From: an uncultured Bacilli bacterium
Lineage (GTDB): Bacteria > Bacillota_I > Bacilli_A > RF39 > UBA660
DNA: 64,000 bases
Direction: 5' to 3'
Assembly (NCBI GenBank): GCA_934098385.1
Contig: CAKOOJ010000003.1
Location: forward strand, 62,001 to 126,000
Shown here piece by piece: positions 43,730 through 52,983 of the stretch. The notes beneath the pieces were generated by a model, which worked only from the letters and a program-made list of their open reading frames with translations, was not told the DNA's origin and did not search any database. Both the position numbers and the translations under genes were made by a program. The first letter of the stretch is position 1; each line of letters starts with the position of its first letter.

Positions 43730-44816
43730 CTACAATTATATTATAATGTGCATTATGTATATTTAACAATTCTATACTTTTTTTCAATTCATCACTTTTG
43801 CTTAAATTTATTTTAACAAATAAATATGTTTTATCTATAATATCTTTTATTTCAAAAGGCATACTTGATGTTAATATTGGTTCATTAATTATAATTATTT
43901 TATTGTATGTCTTTCTATATTTTTTTAATATTTTAGAAATATTATTTTTATCTTTATCTATATATATAATATTATTATTTGTTTTATAATCATTTAGAGT
44001 TTCATTATATTTAAAATGTATAAATAAACATTTATTATTTACATTATTTTCTAAAATGTTAATAATTTTATTTATATTCTCATTATTTATTGCAGATATG
44101 CTAATTATTTCATTATCATCTATACTATTTAAAATTTTTAAACTTTTATTTAAATCATTATCTACATATCCTATTATTTTATTTTTGCAAATATTTTTTA
44201 TTTCTTGTTCAGTTCTTAGAGTTTTATCTAAATAATATAATAAAAGTATAATACATAAACTTAGTCCAAAGGTAAATATTGTTGTTATTATCAAAACTTT
44301 TTTTATATTTAAATTAATTGTACTTTCAACATTACTAGCATTATCTATAATTAAAATAGTTGTATTGTTGTTTTTTAAAATATTATCTATGTTCGTTATA
44401 TATTTATCTATCAATGTATTTAATATTTTTTTTAAATCTTCATTTTTATTACTTTTTATAGTTATAGAGATTAATCCTTTATCTTTAGAGTTAGTGACAT
44501 TTATATTATTATAAATTTCTTTGTAGTTCGTTTTCAATTTTAATTCTTTTATTGTATCTTCTATATTAGTTCTAGATTTTATAATTTCAGAATATGTTTG
44601 TATTAAATCTCTATTAACATTTAAATTTTTATTCTCATTTTTACTACCATTAGAATCTGTTAAAACAAGGATTTTTGCTTCGGAAGAATATATTATTCTT
44701 TTAGAATATTTATAATATATTCCTCCAAATAATAATCCTATGATTAAGCTAATAATTATAAATAATTTTCTTTTATAAATATATTTTAATAAATTTGTGA
44801 TATCGATATTTTCCAT
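43716..44816 (-). CDS. Chain-length determinant (Wzz/CpsC) with degenerate kinase-like tail
   Basis: Residues 1-190 are a Wzz domain: a first helix near 16-34, KYSKRIIYSSEAKILVL, an outside coiled region with RDLIQTYSEIIKSRTNIEDT, and a second helix near 172-195. The remaining 170 residues resemble a BY-kinase (CpsD) in layout (SISAINNENINKIINILEN, then KIIIINEPILTSSMPFEIKD). However, they lack a Walker A glycine-rich loop and a C-terminal tyrosine cluster. It heads the flippase/polymerase operon and should govern chain length. Confidence 0.85.
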   Translation of the reverse strand: MENIDITNLLKYIYKRKLFIIISLIIGLLFGGIYYKYSKRIIYSSEAKILVLTDSNGSKNENKNLNVNRDLIQTYSEIIKSRTNIEDTIKELKLKTNYKEIYNNINVTNSKDKGLISITIKSNKNEDLKKILNTLIDKYITNIDNILKNNNTTILIIDNASNVESTINLNIKKVLIITTIFTFGLSLCIILLLYYLDKTLRTEQEIKNICKNKIIGYVDNDLNKSLKILNSIDDNEIISISAINNENINKIINILENNVNNKCLFIHFKYNETLNDYKTNNNIIYIDKDKNNISKILKKYRKTYNKIIIINEPILTSSMPFEIKDIIDKTYLFVKINLSKSDELKKSIELLNIHNAHYNIIVDETN

Positions 44817-44862
44817 AAACCCTCCGTTTTTATAATAACATTTTAATATATATTAGTAAATG

Positions 44863-46041
44863 TTAAAAATTTAACATTACCCAATCTGGTTTAAATATTA
44901 GAAGTAATCCCATTATAATCATTAGTATACCTCCTACTAGATTAACGAATTTATTATATCTAGTACTTATACCCTTAGATTTTAATGTAAATACTGCGAT
45001 TAAAAATACTACTAAATCATCTATTAAGTAGAAGAATATATATATTAATAAATATATTATTTTTGTTATTCCATGTATATTGTTTATTGTTAGTAATTCT
45101 AAATATATTGTTGGAAAGCCTAAGGAACATGCAAGTTCAATTAAGTTTACACTACTTGCTAGTATAATTGTTCCTATTATTGCTAGTAAAGTTGATTTTT
45201 TAGACATAATTTCATTTATTTTTTTTATTATGCCTTTTCTTTTCTTTTTATCAACTACATGACATCCAGTATCTTTTCTTGTTTTTATATATACATGTAA
45301 ATTATATATTCCTAATATTATTGCAAAAATAGCGATAACATCTCTAACTATATTAACCATTGTTAAATCTAATATATAACTAATTCCTAACATACTTAGA
45401 AAATATATTATTCCACTTGTGAATATAAATGTTAATCCTATAGACATCATTTTCTTTTTATTTTTCATAGTTAGTGTCATATTTATTAGAAGTAATAAAA
45501 TCCACATTGCACAAGGATTAAATCCATCTATAAAGCCTAATATTATACCTACTAGTGTTAAACTAGTTTTTTTTGCATCTATTTTTCCTAAAATTGGTAT
45601 AGTTTTTTCAGATATATTATTTTCGTTTGTTTTTTCTTCTAAATAATTATCTATTATACTGGTGAATTCATCTTTTGTTGTTTCATTAAATCCTAATATG
45701 TACTCTTTACCTATAACAGTGAATGGTACTCCAGTACTTGATACTTGGAATAATTCTTTGGTAGCATTCATCATTTTTAAATTATTTTTATCTTTTATTA
45801 CTTCGTATTTATATATGTTAATTTTATCTTTATATTTATTTTCTAATTGTTTAAAATACTCTATTTCATCATGACAATGAGGGCAAGTATAGCTATAAAA
45901 TAAGTATATATTAACTTTATTTTCTTCTATTTTTTCTCCTACAATATTTGATACTACATCTTCATAATCTTTATTTAAAGCGAATATGTTAGTAGGAATT
46001 AAAAAAAGTATAGAGATTAATATTATCCATATTTTTTTCAT
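44863..46041 (-). CDS. Thioredoxin-CcdA/DsbD-like fusion
   Basis: A signal helix is followed by an extracytoplasmic thioredoxin domain with FYSYTCPHCHDEIEYF (C53-C56) and a cis-Pro segment TGVPFTVI. From about residue 155 a CcdA-type membrane domain follows with six helices, FNPCAMWILLLLIN and NLIELACSLGFPTIY carrying its paired Cys. It would pass electrons from inside the cell to the outside thioredoxin, as DsbD does. It overlaps the small CPGC protein gene by four bases. Confidence 0.88.
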   Translation of the reverse strand: MKKIWIILISILFLIPTNIFALNKDYEDVVSNIVGEKIEENKVNIYLFYSYTCPHCHDEIEYFKQLENKYKDKINIYKYEVIKDKNNLKMMNATKELFQVSSTGVPFTVIGKEYILGFNETTKDEFTSIIDNYLEEKTNENNISEKTIPILGKIDAKKTSLTLVGIILGFIDGFNPCAMWILLLLINMTLTMKNKKKMMSIGLTFIFTSGIIYFLSMLGISYILDLTMVNIVRDVIAIFAIILGIYNLHVYIKTRKDTGCHVVDKKKRKGIIKKINEIMSKKSTLLAIIGTIILASSVNLIELACSLGFPTIYLELLTINNIHGITKIIYLLIYIFFYLIDDLVVFLIAVFTLKSKGISTRYNKFVNLVGGILMIIMGLLLIFKPDWVMLNF

Positions 46042-46298
46042 AGTATACCACTCAATTCTTCTAGTATTTCTTTTTTTGTTTTCTCTCCAATTATTCTTTT
46101 TACTTCTTCATTATTATCTTCTATAATTACAACTGGTAAAATTTCTCCTACTTTGTATTTTTCTACTTTTTCTTCGTCCATGTCATAATCTAAATTAATA
46201 TATGTGTGATTTGGGTACATATTTTCTATATCGTTCCATATATTTTTTGAAATTAAGCATCCTGGACACCACATTGCATTTATTTTAATTATTTTCAT
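46038..46298 (-). CDS. Small thioredoxin-like protein (CPGC)
   Basis: The 86-residue protein has the active site NAMWCPGCLISKNIW (C11-C14), strand HTYINLDYDMDEE, and the cis-Pro turn GEILPVVIIEDN. It lies between the cysteine desulfurase and the CcdA-like fusion, overlapping both by a few bases, so it is probably the cytoplasmic partner that reduces one of them. Confidence 0.88.
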   Translation of the reverse strand: MKIIKINAMWCPGCLISKNIWNDIENMYPNHTYINLDYDMDEEKVEKYKVGEILPVVIIEDNNEEVKRIIGEKTKKEILEELSGIL

Positions 46299-47421
46299 TA
46301 CTTTTTAACTCCTCGTCATATATTTTTTTGAATGATGCAATAAATTGCTTTAATTCATTTATATTTGTTAAATGGCTTAAACTTATTCTAATGCTATTTT
46401 TTGCTAACTCTAAATCATTTGTTATAGCATATACTGATTTAGAAGGTGTGCTACCCAATGAACAAGCAGATGTTGTAGATAAGTATATTTGTTGTTCACC
46501 TAATTTTTTTACAATTTCTTTTGCATCCATATTTATTAAACTTATATTTAATGTATTAGGTATACTACATTTAGGACTATTTATGTGTACGTTAGTGAAT
46601 ATACTAAGTTCTTCTCTTAAATATTTGTTTAAATTAGATATATATTCGTATCTATCCACTAAATTATCTAGTGCTAATTCTATAGATTTTTTTAGTGCTA
46701 CTACGTTTGCTGTTACAGGTGTTCCACTTCTATATATTGTTGTTGACTTCCCTCCATGTATTAATGGAATTAATTTCTTGTTATTTATATTTAATAGTAC
46801 ACCAAATCCATTTAAGCCATAAAATTTATGAGGTGCAAATGTTACAAAATCTACATTTTTAAAATCTACTTTTATTTTACCTACTGCTTGTGTTGCGTCA
46901 GTATGAAAGATACAATTTGGGTATTTATTTACTATGTTAGTAATTTTTTTAATTGGTTGAATTGTGCCTAATTCACTATCTACGTAACATATACTAACTA
47001 AAATTGTGTCATCTCTTATTGTTTTTTTTAATTCTTCAATATCTATTTCTCCATTATTTAAAATTGGAATTACTGAAATTTCATATCCTTTACTTGCTAA
47101 ATAATTACATGGTGCAATTATACTTGAGTGTTCAATTGCGGAAATTATAATATGTTTTCCTTTATCTTTATTTATTTCTGCTATACCTTTTATTACTAAG
47201 TTATTAGATTCACTTGATCCACTTGTATATATTATATTTTCTTTATTTATATCAAAGTATGATCCTATTACATTGCTACTATCATCAATAATTTTTTTTG
47301 CTTCTGTTCCTAATGGATGTGAACTATTAGGATTTGCGATATATTTTGTGGTTGCATTTACATATTCTTTTAAAACATCTTTTTCTACTGGAGTATTTGC
47401 TGCATAATCTAAATATATCAT
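46285..47421 (-). CDS. Cysteine desulfurase (NifS/IscS class)
   Basis: This PLP enzyme takes sulfur from cysteine. The 378-residue protein starts MIYLDYAANTPV, with HTDATQAVGKIKVDF, the PLP Lys in FAPHKFYGLNGFG near residue 195, and the catalytic Cys in STTSACSLGSTPSKS near residue 320. In short-loop Firmicutes enzymes next to ThiI the sulfur goes to tRNA thiolation; thiI here is 43 kb away. GGAAGTGG precedes the ATG at 47419-47421. Confidence 0.92.
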   Translation of the reverse strand: MIYLDYAANTPVEKDVLKEYVNATTKYIANPNSSHPLGTEAKKIIDDSSNVIGSYFDINKENIIYTSGSSESNNLVIKGIAEINKDKGKHIIISAIEHSSIIAPCNYLASKGYEISVIPILNNGEIDIEELKKTIRDDTILVSICYVDSELGTIQPIKKITNIVNKYPNCIFHTDATQAVGKIKVDFKNVDFVTFAPHKFYGLNGFGVLLNINNKKLIPLIHGGKSTTIYRSGTPVTANVVALKKSIELALDNLVDRYEYISNLNKYLREELSIFTNVHINSPKCSIPNTLNISLINMDAKEIVKKLGEQQIYLSTTSACSLGSTPSKSVYAITNDLELAKNSIRISLSHLTNINELKQFIASFKKIYDEELKSNENN

Positions 47422-47481
47422 TTTTACCACTTCCTAAACTAGAATTATTATAACATATTTTTTATGTAATTTTTGTGAAAT

Positions 47482-47527
47482 ATAAAAAAAATTAAGAAAA
47501 AAAGCTTTTTGGCTTTAATTCTTAAAT
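47482..47527 (-). terminator. Terminator after the Cna-B-like gene
   Basis: TTAAG/CTTAA and AAAGC/GCTTT pair around CAAAAA, ending in eight T. The stop codon at 47515 is inside the outer stem. Confidence 0.75.
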
Positions 47528-48060
47528 GTTATATCTCCATCACTAATTGGGTAGTTTGGATAATTTGCATCATTTAATATTATGTTTCTACTTGTAGCTT
47601 CTGGATTAATTATTTCGATTTCTTTATTTTCACTATCCATGTCTATTTCTTTTACTGTTGATTCAAATGTATGAGAACCATCCGAAGATGTTTGTTTTAT
47701 ATATATTTTTTGTGGAGTACTTGTACCAAATGGTAAATGTTCTAATTTTGCATTTCCATCTACGTCTGTTGTAACTGGATTTCCATATTCTTGTCCAGTA
47801 CTATCCGTTCTATAAAATATTGCATTTTCTACCGGAACTCCTGTTGTTGAATCTCCAGTATCACTAACTTTTATTGTTAAAATACCAGTTGCACTTATTG
47901 TAAAAGTATATTCATTTGTACCTTCTTTAATTTCCACATTTTTTGGGGCTATACTTGAATTATCATACCCTGGAACATTGCATGTAACTGCATAGTTTCC
48001 ATTTTCTATCTCTTTGCTACCTTTACCATTAGTTATGGGAATTAGTATTTCTTTTGACAT
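47515..48060 (-). CDS. Cna-B/SpaA-like protein without signal peptide
   Basis: The 181-residue protein has beta-rich segments typical of Cna-B or prealbumin-like domains (ENGNYAVTCNVPGYDNSS, then TDVDGNAKLEHLPFGTS and YIKQTSSDGSHTFEST). There is no secretion signal and no sorting motif. Its end NYPNYPISDGDITFKN closely parallels the end of the neighbouring protein (LPITEGNIYVK). The start MSKEILIPITNG follows GGAAGG. It overlaps the previous gene by 32 bases. Function unknown. Confidence 0.7.
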   Translation of the reverse strand: MSKEILIPITNGKGSKEIENGNYAVTCNVPGYDNSSIAPKNVEIKEGTNEYTFTISATGILTIKVSDTGDSTTGVPVENAIFYRTDSTGQEYGNPVTTDVDGNAKLEHLPFGTSTPQKIYIKQTSSDGSHTFESTVKEIDMDSENKEIEIINPEATSRNIILNDANYPNYPISDGDITFKN

Positions 48061-48388
48061 ATATATTTCCTTCCGTGATAGGTAAATTTTCATAATATAA
48101 ATCTATTATTTTAAATGTAATCGAAATGTTTTTATTGCATTTTGGAATAGGATTTCCTAAATATAATAAAATTGTATCTTTTATATTTTTTTTAATATAT
48201 ACAACAAATTGTTTACTCATAACTATTATTTTATATACTTTATTTATTTCAAAATTGAAATTTATTGTACCATCAATATTTGTTTTGGTATTTAAAAGAA
48301 TATTATCTTTATTGTCTTTAATGATAATACTAAATTTTGTAGCATTAATATTTGTACATAAAATACATTTTATTTTTATATTTTTCAT
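48029..48388 (-). CDS. Small beta-rich protein paired with the Cna-B-like gene
   Basis: The 119-residue protein MKNIKIKCILCTNINATKF... has the look of a single prealbumin/Cna-B-like fold: ILLNTKTNIDGTINFNFEI, then YKIIVMSKQFVVYIKK. It ends YYENLPITEGNIYVKRNT. There is no signal peptide. The start (48386-48388) follows GGAGTG; an in-frame run upstream is not used. The two genes overlap and probably work together. Confidence 0.6.
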   Translation of the reverse strand: MKNIKIKCILCTNINATKFSIIIKDNKDNILLNTKTNIDGTINFNFEINKVYKIIVMSKQFVVYIKKNIKDTILLYLGNPIPKCNKNISITFKIIDLYYENLPITEGNIYVKRNTNSHN

Positions 48389-48528
48389 GTTAACACTCCA
48401 ATTACATAATATTTTATGCAATATCATATTTTATAATTAGAATATTTGTCTAGTAATGAGTAGAATATTAATGTAGTTTTTGATATTAATTTATATTTTT
48501 TTATATAAATATTATTTTTATTTGATGA

Positions 48529-49329
48529 TTAGGTATTTGCGTTTGGTTTCTTTAATTGTTTTATTTTTATATCTATTAATTTATTTTCTGTTTGATTTAT
48601 AGTGTCTTTCAAAGCTTTTTTTATTTCTTCATCAGAAATTTCTAAAGACTTACCATTAGAAAATTTCATTGTTATTCTTCCGTAATTCATTTTAAATTCT
48701 TCTATCTTATTAATATTCTCTTCTATAAATTTTTTTGTTAATTTAATTCTAGTTAAATTATGTTGGTTATTATTAGAAAAGCACAATAAAATAGTCTTAT
48801 CATTTATATTTAATGCTTCACATCCGTTAAAATTTTTTGCATCGCAAATGATTATATTGTCAAATTCATTTTTATTAAATATTTGAATAAGATTTTTGTT
48901 TGAATCTTTTTCTGCTTGTTTTTTAAATTCATAATATTTTATATCTTTTAAAAATTCTTTTATATTTTCATTTAATTCGTCATAAGTACATTTTATTGGA
49001 GTACTTATAATAATTTCCTTACTATTATTTAGTGTTATAACCATTCTTTCCATTTCAATATAGTCATTACTTTCATTAAATGTTTCTAATTTTGTTATCT
49101 GACTGCTAGATATCATTAAATTTATTAAATAATTAAATATGCTTTTGAAATCTCCATTATACTTTTTTTTTAATAATGTAAAAAATAAATCACTATTAGT
49201 TTTTAAAATATCATTACTTTTATATTTAGTTATGTACATGCTAATTAAAAGTTCATTTGTATTTTCATCTAAATTTACTTCAAATAATAAAGAATTTATA
49301 TTTTCTAGTACTTGTTTTGTAACATTCAT
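48529..49329 (-). CDS. Hypothetical soluble protein, 266 residues
   Basis: I do not recognise this protein. The first half is helical (NVTKQVLENINSLLFEVN, then SDLFFTLLKKKYNGDFKSIF), the second mixed (EFDNIIICDAKNFNGCEALN, then NYGRITMKFSNGKSLEIS). No signal peptide or membrane helix is present. The start is the ATG at 49327-49329 with AGGGGA upstream. It is divergent from the LCP gene. Confidence 0.6.
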   Translation of the reverse strand: MNVTKQVLENINSLLFEVNLDENTNELLISMYITKYKSNDILKTNSDLFFTLLKKKYNGDFKSIFNYLINLMISSSQITKLETFNESNDYIEMERMVITLNNSKEIIISTPIKCTYDELNENIKEFLKDIKYYEFKKQAEKDSNKNLIQIFNKNEFDNIIICDAKNFNGCEALNINDKTILLCFSNNNQHNLTRIKLTKKFIEENINKIEEFKMNYGRITMKFSNGKSLEISDEEIKKALKDTINQTENKLIDIKIKQLKKPNANT

Positions 49330-49435
49330 AAAATCCCCTGCCATTTCTAAATATATTTTACTATATAATTATTTAAAATTAAAGGGTATACAGATATTAT
49401 AAATTATTGTATAATTAAAAAATAGGAATGATGAT

Positions 49436-51448
49436 ATGAAAAAAATATTAAAAAAATTTAAAAAATTAGATAAAAAATTTAAAATAATGTTTTATATAGT
49501 TAGTATTTTGTATATAGTTTCTATTGTTTTTATAAGTCAGAGTTTGTTACTTCTTAAAAATATAGAAACTGTTTTAAGGATTGTATTTCTTATATTTATA
49601 TATTTAAGTTATTTTATATATTTATTTATCAGTATATTGTTATTATTTAGCAAAAGGAGTAAGAGCTATGTTGGTAATAGTATATTTATTAGTATTATTA
49701 GTATAGTCTTTATAGTTGTTAGTATATATATTAATAAAACTTATAATATTGTTGATAGAATGAATAAAGATGTTATTACTTATAGTAGTAGTTTAGTTGT
49801 TATGAAGGATACTGCATTTAAAAACGATAGCAATTTTACTGTTGGTATGATAAGTGATGAAAATGATATTGAAGGTAATATACTTGCAAATAAATTAATT
49901 GACAAGAAGAAGTTAGATAAGATTGATGTTAAATATTATGATAATTATTTGGAAATGCTTGGTGATTTATATAGTAGTAAGATTAAAGGTATTTTAGTTA
50001 GTTCTGGATATGTTGTTAGTTTTTCTGGGTATGATAATTATAATAATATAGGTAGCGAAACAAAAATAGTTTATACATATAAGGAAAAAAGAAAAAATGT
50101 TAGTTTAAAAAGTGGTAGTGGTAAGAAGTTAACTGAGCCTTTTACTATTTTACTACTTGGCGTAGACTCTGAGGTAGATGGTTTGAAGGCTAATCAAGCT
50201 TTTAATGGTGATACTATGATGATGATTACTTTTAACCCTACTACACTTAATACTACTGTATTTAGTATTCCACGAGACACTTATGCTCCTATTGCTTGTA
50301 ATGGTAAGAGAAGCAATAAAATAAATTCTAGTGCTGCAGGTGGTACTACTTGCGTTATAAATACTTTAAAGGATTTAACTGGTATTGATATAGATTATTA
50401 TGTTAAGATTAATTTTAAGGGTGTAGTTGATTTGGTTGAAGCTTTGGATGGTATTGAGGTTGATGTTCCTGTTGATTTCTGTGAACAAGATTCTAACAGA
50501 GAATTTGGAGACCATGAAATCTGTCTTAAAAAAGGTGTTCAAACTTTAAATGGTGAAGCTGCACTTGCATTATCTCGACATAGGCATTCTTTACCGCTTG
50601 GTGATTTTCAAAGAGTTCAACACCAACAATTAGTTGTTGAAGCTATGGCTAAAAAAGTAAAAAATATAAGAAGTGTTAATAAATTTTATGAAGTGCTTGA
50701 TGCTATTAGCAAAAACATTGAAACTAATGTTAGTACAGATGAAATGCTTAATTTATATAATGTTGGTAAAAAGATGCTTTTAGAAAATGATGCAAATATT
50801 AATATAGAAAAAACTTATTTAACTGGATATGATTTAACAATGTTAATTCCTGGGTTGGGAAATGTTTATACTTTCCAATATTATCCTGAGAGTTTAAATG
50901 AAATTGTTAAGGCCATGAAAATTAATTTAGGGTTAGAAAAACCTAAAATGATTAAAACATTTAATTTTAGTGCTAATTATACTTACGAAGTTCCTGTTAT
51001 TGGTAAACAATATTATAGTGTTAAGAGAAATGAGGCATTGCCTAGTTTTGTTGGAAGTAGTTTAGAATACTTAAATACTTGGGCTAATGCAAGAGGTATT
51101 ACTGTTAATACAAATTATGTTACCGAGGGTATGGATGGTTATGATGAAAATAAAAATGGAATTATAACAAGTCAAAGTGTTAGTAAAGGTACATTAGTAA
51201 GTGAAGTTAAAAGTATTACTGTTAGCGTTGTTAAATCTTCTAAAAGTGAAAATAATGTTGAAGAAACAAAAAATACTGTAAGTATTAGTGAAGACAATAA
51301 AGAAAATGTTAATGATACTAGCAATAATGTTGAGAATAGTAGTAGTTCTACTATAGATGATAGTCAAAATAGCAATACTAGAGAAAATGAAGGTGAGAAT
51401 ACTACAATTAGTAATGCTGAAGATAATCAATCTTTTGAGACAAATTAA
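49436..51448 (+). CDS. LytR-CpsA-Psr (LCP) family protein with PASTA-like tail
   Basis: The 670-residue protein has four N-terminal helices (residues 15-105), an extracellular region (GMISDENDIEGNILANKLID), and the LCP domain near residues 225-440 (LLLGVDSEVDG, FSIPRDTYAPI, ALALSRHRHSLPLGDFQR). A PASTA-like domain follows near residue 530 (LPSFVGSSLEYLNTWANARG), then a Ser/Asn/Glu-rich tail. LCP enzymes attach teichoic acids or capsules from undecaprenyl carriers to peptidoglycan, so it may anchor the polymer made by the nearby cluster. Confidence 0.93.
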   Translation: MKKILKKFKKLDKKFKIMFYIVSILYIVSIVFISQSLLLLKNIETVLRIVFLIFIYLSYFIYLFISILLLFSKRSKSYVGNSIFISIISIVFIVVSIYINKTYNIVDRMNKDVITYSSSLVVMKDTAFKNDSNFTVGMISDENDIEGNILANKLIDKKKLDKIDVKYYDNYLEMLGDLYSSKIKGILVSSGYVVSFSGYDNYNNIGSETKIVYTYKEKRKNVSLKSGSGKKLTEPFTILLLGVDSEVDGLKANQAFNGDTMMMITFNPTTLNTTVFSIPRDTYAPIACNGKRSNKINSSAAGGTTCVINTLKDLTGIDIDYYVKINFKGVVDLVEALDGIEVDVPVDFCEQDSNREFGDHEICLKKGVQTLNGEAALALSRHRHSLPLGDFQRVQHQQLVVEAMAKKVKNIRSVNKFYEVLDAISKNIETNVSTDEMLNLYNVGKKMLLENDANINIEKTYLTGYDLTMLIPGLGNVYTFQYYPESLNEIVKAMKINLGLEKPKMIKTFNFSANYTYEVPVIGKQYYSVKRNEALPSFVGSSLEYLNTWANARGITVNTNYVTEGMDGYDENKNGIITSQSVSKGTLVSEVKSITVSVVKSSKSENNVEETKNTVSISEDNKENVNDTSNNVENSSSSTIDDSQNSNTRENEGENTTISNAEDNQSFETN

Positions 51449-51485
51449 AAAAGACTTTAGTTTTTAAATTATTAAAGCCTTTTTT
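51449..51485. terminator. Bidirectional terminator between LCP gene and membrane protein
   Basis: AAGACTTTA and TAAAGCCTT pair with A and T tracts on either side, serving both converging genes. Confidence 0.8.
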
Positions 51486-52046
51486 TTATATTGTTTTTGG
51501 AGTTGTTTCTTCTCTATCCTTTTTTTCGATTTTTTCTTCTTTACTAATTTTTTCTGGTTTTTTTATTTCATCTTTTTTTGGATTTTTTTTGTCTTCTTTT
51601 TTTATTAATGTTGGTTTTATATTTTGTTTTTTTAATGAATCTTTTATTTCAGAAACATCTTTGAATAATTTTAGAACTAATAATAATAGTTCAAATGTTA
51701 GACGGGCTAATATGTTTCCAAATACTAATGTACCTATAAATTCAAAGAAATTTGTTGTTATATATGAAAATGATGCTAATGTTATTGCAATTGCAACTAT
51801 TAGGTATAAAACTCTGAATATTGGTTCTATAATAGTTGTTTTAAAATTTATAAAATCATATATTTTCTTTCTGTAGCCAGTATAAGTTCCTTCTTTGTCT
51901 TTTCCAAAATAATTAGTAAATAAGAATACTCCTCCTATTACAGCAAGTAATATACTTATTATTACCCATACTTCTGATATTGAGAATGATTTTGCTGTAT
52001 TAGTTATTGTATCTGTTATTGCCTTTTCTGTATCATATTGTGGCAT
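51486..52046 (-). CDS. Membrane protein with charged Lys/Glu tail
   Basis: The 186-residue protein has three or four helices (about 28-48, 78-98, 105-130) and ends in a 60-residue, strongly charged tail (KKEDKKNPKKDEIKKPEKI). Parts such as GNILARLTFELLLLVLKLFK fit the DUF4282-like layout, though uncertainly. The start MPQYDTEKAITD follows GAAGGATG. Function unknown. Confidence 0.6.
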   Translation of the reverse strand: MPQYDTEKAITDTITNTAKSFSISEVWVIISILLAVIGGVFLFTNYFGKDKEGTYTGYRKKIYDFINFKTTIIEPIFRVLYLIVAIAITLASFSYITTNFFEFIGTLVFGNILARLTFELLLLVLKLFKDVSEIKDSLKKQNIKPTLIKKEDKKNPKKDEIKKPEKISKEEKIEKKDREETTPKTI

Positions 52047-52126
52047 TTTAATCACATCCTTCTTTTAGAATATAGCACTGTGTTGTGAAATTTTCAAGAA
52101 ATTTTGTTAAATAAGATGTGTGGGGT

Positions 52127-52867
52127 TTACATTTTTTCATATTTTCTAATTGTTTCTATTAATTCATTCAGACCTTCATTATAGTTTCTACTAAAATCAA
52201 TATATTTTTTTGTTTGTAATATTTTAGGTATTTCACAATCTTCTATTTTAATTGGTATTATTTTTATTTTATTACTGCTGACTTCATCCCATAATATTGA
52301 TTCCCACTCTTTTGTTACCCAATTTGATTTTACAGAATTTTTTGATAAAAATAGTAAAACGTAATCACACTCTTCTAATCCTTCATTTATTTTTTTTATG
52401 ATAGATTCACCTGGTAATATATCAAAAGCATCTACCCAAGTATTAATATTCTCTTTATGCAAATCTAATGCAATTGAAATTACTAATGATTTGTCTAAAG
52501 AAGAATGTGACAAAAATAATTTTTTATTACTTATTTTGCTAGTATCGATATAATTTTCAAGACTACTATTTAATACATTATCAATTAAAAATTTTTCTTC
52601 TAACAAATTTAGTCTTTGATGTTCAGATATCTTACTCCATAATTCTTTTATTATTTCTTTTTTTCTTTTATTTAAATCATCTATCGTATAATCATTAGTA
52701 ATATATTCTTGATTTATTAAGTAATAATTTGCATTATCAAACATATCACCAAAATATATTATTGATTTATTATCCTCATCATCGTCATAGTATCCAAATC
52801 TTCCTTTAAATTTTCCTTTTATTATTTTTACTATTCCATATTCTCCTATACATAAATTTTCTTCCAT
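52127..52867 (-). CDS. TIR-domain protein with N-terminal SH3/KOW-like domain
   Basis: The C-terminal half is a TIR domain: KKLFLSHSSLDKSLVISIA near residue 117, NTWVDAFDILPGESIIKKI, and WVTKEWESILWDE with the probable catalytic Glu of NAD-cleaving TIRs. The first 45 residues (IGEYGIVKIIKGKFKGRFGY, YDDDEDNKSIIYFGD) resemble a small KOW/SH3 barrel, followed by a helical linker. Bacterial TIR proteins often act in antiphage defence as NADases. No partner gene is adjacent, so this is inference. Confidence 0.85.
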   Translation of the reverse strand: MEENLCIGEYGIVKIIKGKFKGRFGYYDDDEDNKSIIYFGDMFDNANYYLINQEYITNDYTIDDLNKRKKEIIKELWSKISEHQRLNLLEEKFLIDNVLNSSLENYIDTSKISNKKLFLSHSSLDKSLVISIALDLHKENINTWVDAFDILPGESIIKKINEGLEECDYVLLFLSKNSVKSNWVTKEWESILWDEVSSNKIKIIPIKIEDCEIPKILQTKKYIDFSRNYNEGLNELIETIRKYEKM

Positions 52868-52983
52868 ACTATACTCCTTACATTCAATATTATAATATCT
52901 TTATTTTTTATTATCAATCAATGTTAGAAAAATAAAAAATCACACTATAATTAATTTAACATAAAATATTTTAGGTGATTAAA

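Noticed and set aside
43716..44816. A functional BY-kinase in the Wzz protein
   Set aside because: There is no Walker A loop where one is expected and no tyrosine-rich C-terminus.
46328..46822. Plus-strand frame of 164 codons
   Set aside because: Shadow of the cysteine desulfurase gene, which has all catalytic motifs on the minus strand.
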